A DNA stretch of 64,000 nt from Palsa-1392 sp963819975 (GTDB lineage Bacteria; Verrucomicrobiota; Verrucomicrobiia; Chthoniobacterales; UBA10450). The stretch lies in the NCBI GenBank assembly GCA_963819975.1, contig CAWFYE010000007.1:434001-498000 (forward strand), given 5' to 3'. The position numbers and the translations under genes were made by a program. Position 1 is the stretch's first letter. Each line of letters starts with the position of its first letter. Under the pieces are notes generated by a model. The model saw nothing but the letters and a program-made list of their open reading frames with translations. It ran no database searches and was not told the DNA's origin. Positions 60,355 through 64,000 of this stretch are shown here, one piece after another.

Positions 60355-61999
60355 CTAGCGAACCCTCAGCGTCACATTGTTGCTGTATACAGTTCCACCG
60401 TCGTTTCCGACCCTCACTTGGAAAACGGCGCCGTTGTCGGCGATCGTTGTGGGCGGAGTTGTGTAGGAAGGACTCGTCGCTCCCGTGATCTCAACCCCGT
60501 TCTTTTTCCACTGGTAATTCATGGGTGGCATGCCGTCGGCTTTGACGCTGAAGTAGGCTGTTTTTCCGGCTGCGACCGAGGCGTTCGTCGGCTGCTTGAG
60601 AATTACCGGGACTTCGGGTGTGGGCGTAGGCGTCGCCGTCGGAGTCGGACTCGGGGTGGGTGTTGGTGTTGGGGTCGGGGTCGGCATCTCGGCCACTACG
60701 GTGTGGGCAACTCGGATCACGCCGTCCTGGTCGGCAACTTGCAAGACTAGCCGATCGGGATTCTGCAAAACACTGACGAGTCCGTAGCCGGCGCAGGTAT
60801 CGTCGAAGTATCCCTCGCTCCACGTTCCGGTGGCAGCGGTCGCGCAAAATCCTCCTTTCGTCTGGTTCGCCGCCGCGACGCACATCTCGGGGAACCCGGC
60901 CTTGGTGCCGTTGTCGATTGCTCCCAAGTGCAGGTCGCCCGCGATGAAGACGACGTTCTTGATGTTGTTCGTGGTGATGAAAGTGCGGAGCGCGTTCCAC
61001 TCCGTCTGATAAGCACCCCAGCCGTCGTTTTGTTTGGTCGTCGGGTTGGTTACGACTGAAGTGAAGACGACCTTCCAGACAGCGTTCGAAGTCAGGAGAC
61101 CGTTTTTGAGCCACTCGAGTTCGCCGGTGGCTCCGAGACTGTTCCCATCGAGCATGCTCTTGTCGGCGTCATCGTGGTCGGATCCGGGGTCTCGCTGGCT
61201 GCGGCAGTCGAGAACGAAAAATTCCGCTGCGCATAATCAAACTTCTGCCAAATGCCGGGCGAGACAGAAGGCAACGGATAGGTGGGGGTATACTCTTGGA
61301 AGGCTTGCTGGGTCAGATTCCAATCGGGGTAATTCTTGTCCAGGTTATTCAGGCCCGTGTCGTGGTCATCCCATTGCCGCGCGATGGCCATTCGCCGGAG
61401 GATGTTGGGCACGAAACCGCTCATGAAGCGGGTGGCTGGATTGTAGAGGTCTTTAAACATCTGCCGTTTGGCCGCGAGAGTCTGCGGATTGCTATGGTCG
61501 AAATCTCCTCCGATGAAAGCAAAGGCCGGGAGGTTGGCGGCGACGCTCGCGAAAGTCTGAACGTCGGCGGTCAATTTGGCGACCGCGCCGAAGTCGGCCA
61601 GGACGACAAACTGGAAGTCACGCGTGTCGCCGCGCCAGCCGGCGCAAAGGTGGTGAAGAAGGGAAACGGTTCCGCCGCGAACTGCGGCACGCCATTGACC
61701 AGAACATTGAGGTAATAGGTCGTCTCCGCGGTCAGATCAGTGAGCGGGATGAAGGTGGTGAAATCACTCGCCTCAGGGTTGAGCAAAGTGTCGGTATCGA
61801 TCGCGCCGACGAGCTCGGGATTGGTCCCGTAACGGAGGGCGACCGTTGCGGCCTGGTCGGTGCGGACGAAGACTTTCGCCTCCGTGGCGGCGACACCGCC
61901 GACGACAGGGCCCTGGGTAAGGATTTGAGCGGAGAGTGCGGCGGCGAAGAGAAGTTGAATGGCGCCGGCAAGGATGACTGTTCTGCGGGGGAGGTTCAT
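60355..61999 (-). pseudogene. PhoD-like phosphatase with Ig-like domain, broken by two frameshifts
   Basis: Three overlapping frames form one protein. From ATG 61999: signal peptide and a fibronectin-like PhoD N-domain (VFVRTDQAATVALRYGTN). At about 61640 the frame changes and continues with FQFVVLADFG, FIGGDFDHSNP and RQWDDHDTGLNN. At about 61226, in a run of T, one missing base shifts to RSQRDPGSDHDDADKSMLDG and GDLHLGA. A Thr-Pro repeat linker and an Ig-like domain (YFSVKADGMPPMNYQWKKNG) end it. All metal-binding segments exist, so sequencing error is as likely as real decay. The protein would be secreted and hydrolyse phosphate esters. Confidence 0.83.
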
Positions 62000-62214
62000 A
62001 GGGGTTGGAGTATTTGGGTTTGTTTACATTGGAATCTGGTTCTCTTTAGGGTGAGTAAAATTCGATCTCACTAATGTCCTACGTAATCTGGCGCTCGAAG
62101 TTGTAAAAAAATCTGCGAAAAATATAAGGACGCGACCGGTTACTTGTAATGTCGGCTTTCCTGCGCGGTCGAAAGTCCCATCTTGTTGCGTGGCCGTGCC
62201 GGCTGCCGCCATCC

Positions 62215-62571
62215 ATGCCTAACGACCAGATCCTGATCGAAGAACTCGAGCTGACCGGGCGCATCGGCGTGCCGGACGAGGAACGCTCCGAGCCCCAACG
62301 CCTGACCGTCTCCCTGGTCCTGGAAGCCGGTCAGGGTTTCCGCGATCTGGCCGACGACTTGGCAAGGACGATCGATTACGCCGCGGTCTGCGCCGAGTTG
62401 CAGGCCTTCGTTTCCAGCCGGCAAGACAAGCTGCTCGAGACGCTGGCCAGCACGATGGCGGAACATTTGCTCGCGAAGTTCGCTTTGCGCCGGGTCGAGC
62501 TCGAGTTGCGCAAATTTATCCTGCCCGAGACCCGCTTCGTTGCGGTGCGGATCGTGCGCGAGAAGCGCTAG
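62215..62571 (+). CDS. folB: Dihydroneopterin aldolase
   Basis: About 118 residues from ATG 62215. Folate-pathway enzyme cleaving dihydroneopterin. Family text: ILIEELELTGRIGVPDEER with the conserved Glu, TIDYAAVCAELQAFV, LLETLASTMAEHLLAKF with the second Glu, and ELRKFILPET (the K is often the catalytic Lys in KPxA). Here KFILPE replaces the classical KP, a common variation. The start codon lies in ATGCCTAACGA, with the recurrent octamer. Confidence 0.88.
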   Translation: MPNDQILIEELELTGRIGVPDEERSEPQRLTVSLVLEAGQGFRDLADDLARTIDYAAVCAELQAFVSSRQDKLLETLASTMAEHLLAKFALRRVELELRKFILPETRFVAVRIVREKR

Positions 62572-62621
62572 CCGCTTTGTTAACGATTCGCTTTTCGCGA
62601 CGCCATCCATAACTTCCCCGC

Positions 62622-63221
62622 GTGCAAAAAACCAACGTCGTGCACGACCGGAAGGGATGGGAAACCCTCGGCAGTGAAACGCATTTCCAGACTCCGCATC
62701 TGAGCGTCGCGACCGACGAAGTGCGCACGCCCACCCAATCCTCCCGCAAATGGTCCGTCGTCCACCGCAAACCCGCCGTCGTGATCGCGCCGCTCACCGC
62801 CGAGGGCCGCTTCGTCCTCATTCGCGAGGAGCGCATCCCGATCCGGGCCGCCATCTGGGCCATGCCGGCTGGCCAGATCGATGAATCCCTCGAGCCGGAT
62901 GAAGCCGCCGTTCGCGAAGTGGCCCGGCGCGAGTTGCGCGAAGAGACCGGCTACGAACTGGAGCCTGGCGCCGAGATGGTCCCGTTAGGCTATTTCTTTT
63001 CTTCGCCTGGGATGACGGACGAACATTGCTACCTTTTCCTCGCCCGGCCGGTTCGCAAATCCGCCGCCGGCGCGCGGCACGACGACACCGAGGCGATTGT
63101 TGACTGCCGCGAGTTTGGCGCGGATGTCGTGCGCCAGATGATCGCCAGCGGCGAAATCCGCGACTCGAACACCCTCAGCACCTGGGCCCGGCTGGTCGCG
63201 ACCGGAACGATTTTTCCCTGA
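62622..63221 (+). CDS. Nudix hydrolase (ADP-ribose pyrophosphatase-like)
   Basis: 199 residues from a GTG. The Nudix box reads G-x5-E-x7-REx2EE in GQIDESLEPDEAAVREVARR followed by ELREETGY. The SVVHRKPAVVIAPLTAEGRF lead and FFSSPGMTDEHCYLFLA fit the ADP-ribose pyrophosphatase group. It probably cleans toxic nucleoside diphosphate derivatives. tatC follows after 4 nt. Confidence 0.9.
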   Translation: MQKTNVVHDRKGWETLGSETHFQTPHLSVATDEVRTPTQSSRKWSVVHRKPAVVIAPLTAEGRFVLIREERIPIRAAIWAMPAGQIDESLEPDEAAVREVARRELREETGYELEPGAEMVPLGYFFSSPGMTDEHCYLFLARPVRKSAAGARHDDTEAIVDCREFGADVVRQMIASGEIRDSNTLSTWARLVATGTIFP

Positions 63222-63225
63222 CCCG

Positions 63226-64000
63226 ATGGGCCTGCGCGACATCTTTTCCTTCCGTGATCCGCCGGAAAGCGAGACCTCGAAACCGTTCCTCGAGCATCTC
63301 GAGGATCTGCGCTGGACGATCGTGAAAATGGCCGGTGTCCTGATTGTCGCCATGTTTCTCTGCTTTGCCTTCCGGCAACGGCTGGTGCTTGTTTTGCAGC
63401 GACCCTTAAGCGAAGTCGGCAGCCAGGTCGGCACCTTGCGCGCGCTCGGCATCACCGACTCGATCACAATCTCGTTTCACCTCGCCTTCTACGCTGGGAT
63501 CGTCCTTTCCTTTCCGCTCCTCCTCTATTTCCTCGCCCAGTTTGTCCTCCCCGCGCTGACCGCAGTCGAGAAGCGTTTTCTCTTCCCGGCCATCGTCGTC
63601 AGCTTCGCCCTTTTCCTTATCGGGGTGGCTACCTGTTACTACTGGCTCCTCCCGAAAACGATTCTCTTTTTCTTCCACGACACCCAGTCGTTGGGCTGGG
63701 AGCCGATGTGGACGGTGCAGCAATATTATTCCTTTGTGACCCGCTTCGTCCTCGGTTTCGGGCTCGCGTTTGAATTGCCCGTCGTCGTTCTCGCGCTCGT
63801 CAAATTTGGCCTTCTCACCTACGAATTCATGGCTCGCACCCGGCCCTACGCCATCGTCCTCATCTTCATCCTTGCCGCCATCATCTCGCCCACGCCCGAC
63901 ATTCTCACCCTTATCGCGATGAGTCTCCCGATGTGCCTCCTTTACGAGAGCTGCATCTGGATCGCGTTTTTCATGCAGCGCAAAGTAGCCCGCGACACTT
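63226..64000 (+). CDS. tatC: Sec-independent protein translocase TatC, 3'-partial
   Basis: From ATG 63226 an open frame runs off the window (258 codons so far). KPFLEHLEDLRWTIVK is the TatC N-terminus that binds twin-arginine signals, followed by six predicted helices, e.g. ISFHLAFYAGIVLSFPLLLY and FLFPAIVVSFALFLIGVATC, with RFVLGFGLAFELPVVVLAL and PYAIVLIFILAAIISPTPD. In the inner membrane it forms the Tat receptor with TatB/TatA. The N-terminal extension MGLRDIFSFRDPPESET is usual in this phylum-type TatC (inference). Confidence 0.93.
   Translation, partial: MGLRDIFSFRDPPESETSKPFLEHLEDLRWTIVKMAGVLIVAMFLCFAFRQRLVLVLQRPLSEVGSQVGTLRALGITDSITISFHLAFYAGIVLSFPLLLYFLAQFVLPALTAVEKRFLFPAIVVSFALFLIGVATCYYWLLPKTILFFFHDTQSLGWEPMWTVQQYYSFVTRFVLGFGLAFELPVVVLALVKFGLLTYEFMARTRPYAIVLIFILAAIISPTPDILTLIAMSLPMCLLYESCIWIAFFMQRKVARDT

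Noticed and set aside
1..64000. CRISPR arrays, prophage, transposases, integrases and secondary-metabolite clusters
   Set aside because: No direct-repeat array, cas, transposase, integrase or phage structural gene was found on either strand.

Overview
The window is GC-rich bacterial chromosome. Family content, RecBCD, many lipoproteins, PAS kinases and DUF1254/DUF3604/sulfatase genes fit a soil or freshwater bacterium. A Verrucomicrobiota (Chthoniobacterales-like) host is my best guess, from the gene mix only; no rRNA or marker gene here decides it.

Layout. Positions 1-12.3 kb are housekeeping: purN (partial, frameshifted), gpsA-plsY, mnmG-cdd, a VTT-domain membrane protein, a homocysteine methyltransferase/MTHFR fusion and an unlisted 57-residue zinc-ribbon gene, mostly leftward. 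Across an AT-rich gap at 7.3-7.65 kb the genes run mostly rightward (DUF2064 transferase, trxB, a GT4 glycosyltransferase, a GNAT, tRNA-Thr). That gap has DnaA-box-like nonamers, and mnmG carries two parS-like palindromes, so the gap is a candidate oriC. Positions 12.3-49.5 kb are accessory: a K+ channel and DUF4239 pair, a repeat-rich secreted protein, a cyclase-TPR protein, small paralogous lipoproteins, a lipoprotein hydrolase, HdeD, a decaying family of DUF1254 proteins, a BASS transporter, a sulfotransferase, a sulfatase, a DUF3604-PpiC-HupE operon, PLD and ABC genes, outer-membrane proteins with a SYLF protein, and a two-component network (7TM-PAS-PAS kinase, two receiver-only proteins, one FixJ/NarL-type regulator). 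Positions 49.5-64 kb return to housekeeping: recC-recB-recD, a WYL regulator, a VWA protein, a frameshifted PhoD-like phosphatase, folB, a Nudix hydrolase and tatC, which runs off the edge.

Two sequence signals split the window. The octamer CGTTAGGC/GCCTAACG occurs about 21 times, nearly all in the two housekeeping flanks. A different palindrome, TGGGACC-TT-GGTCCCA and variants, occurs at least 11 times and only between 16 and 49 kb, nearly always upstream of an accessory gene start. Its core GGGAC-N4-GTCCC has the architecture of the mycobacterial DosR/DevR box, and the FixJ/NarL-type regulator at 48.8-49.4 kb has a DosR-like recognition helix. I propose a DosR-box-like regulon covering the lipoproteins, DUF1254 cluster, sulfatase and DUF3604 modules, outer-membrane operon and the regulators themselves. 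A recurrent GC-rich hairpin with no U-tract, found after at least five of these genes, is a third accessory-specific element.
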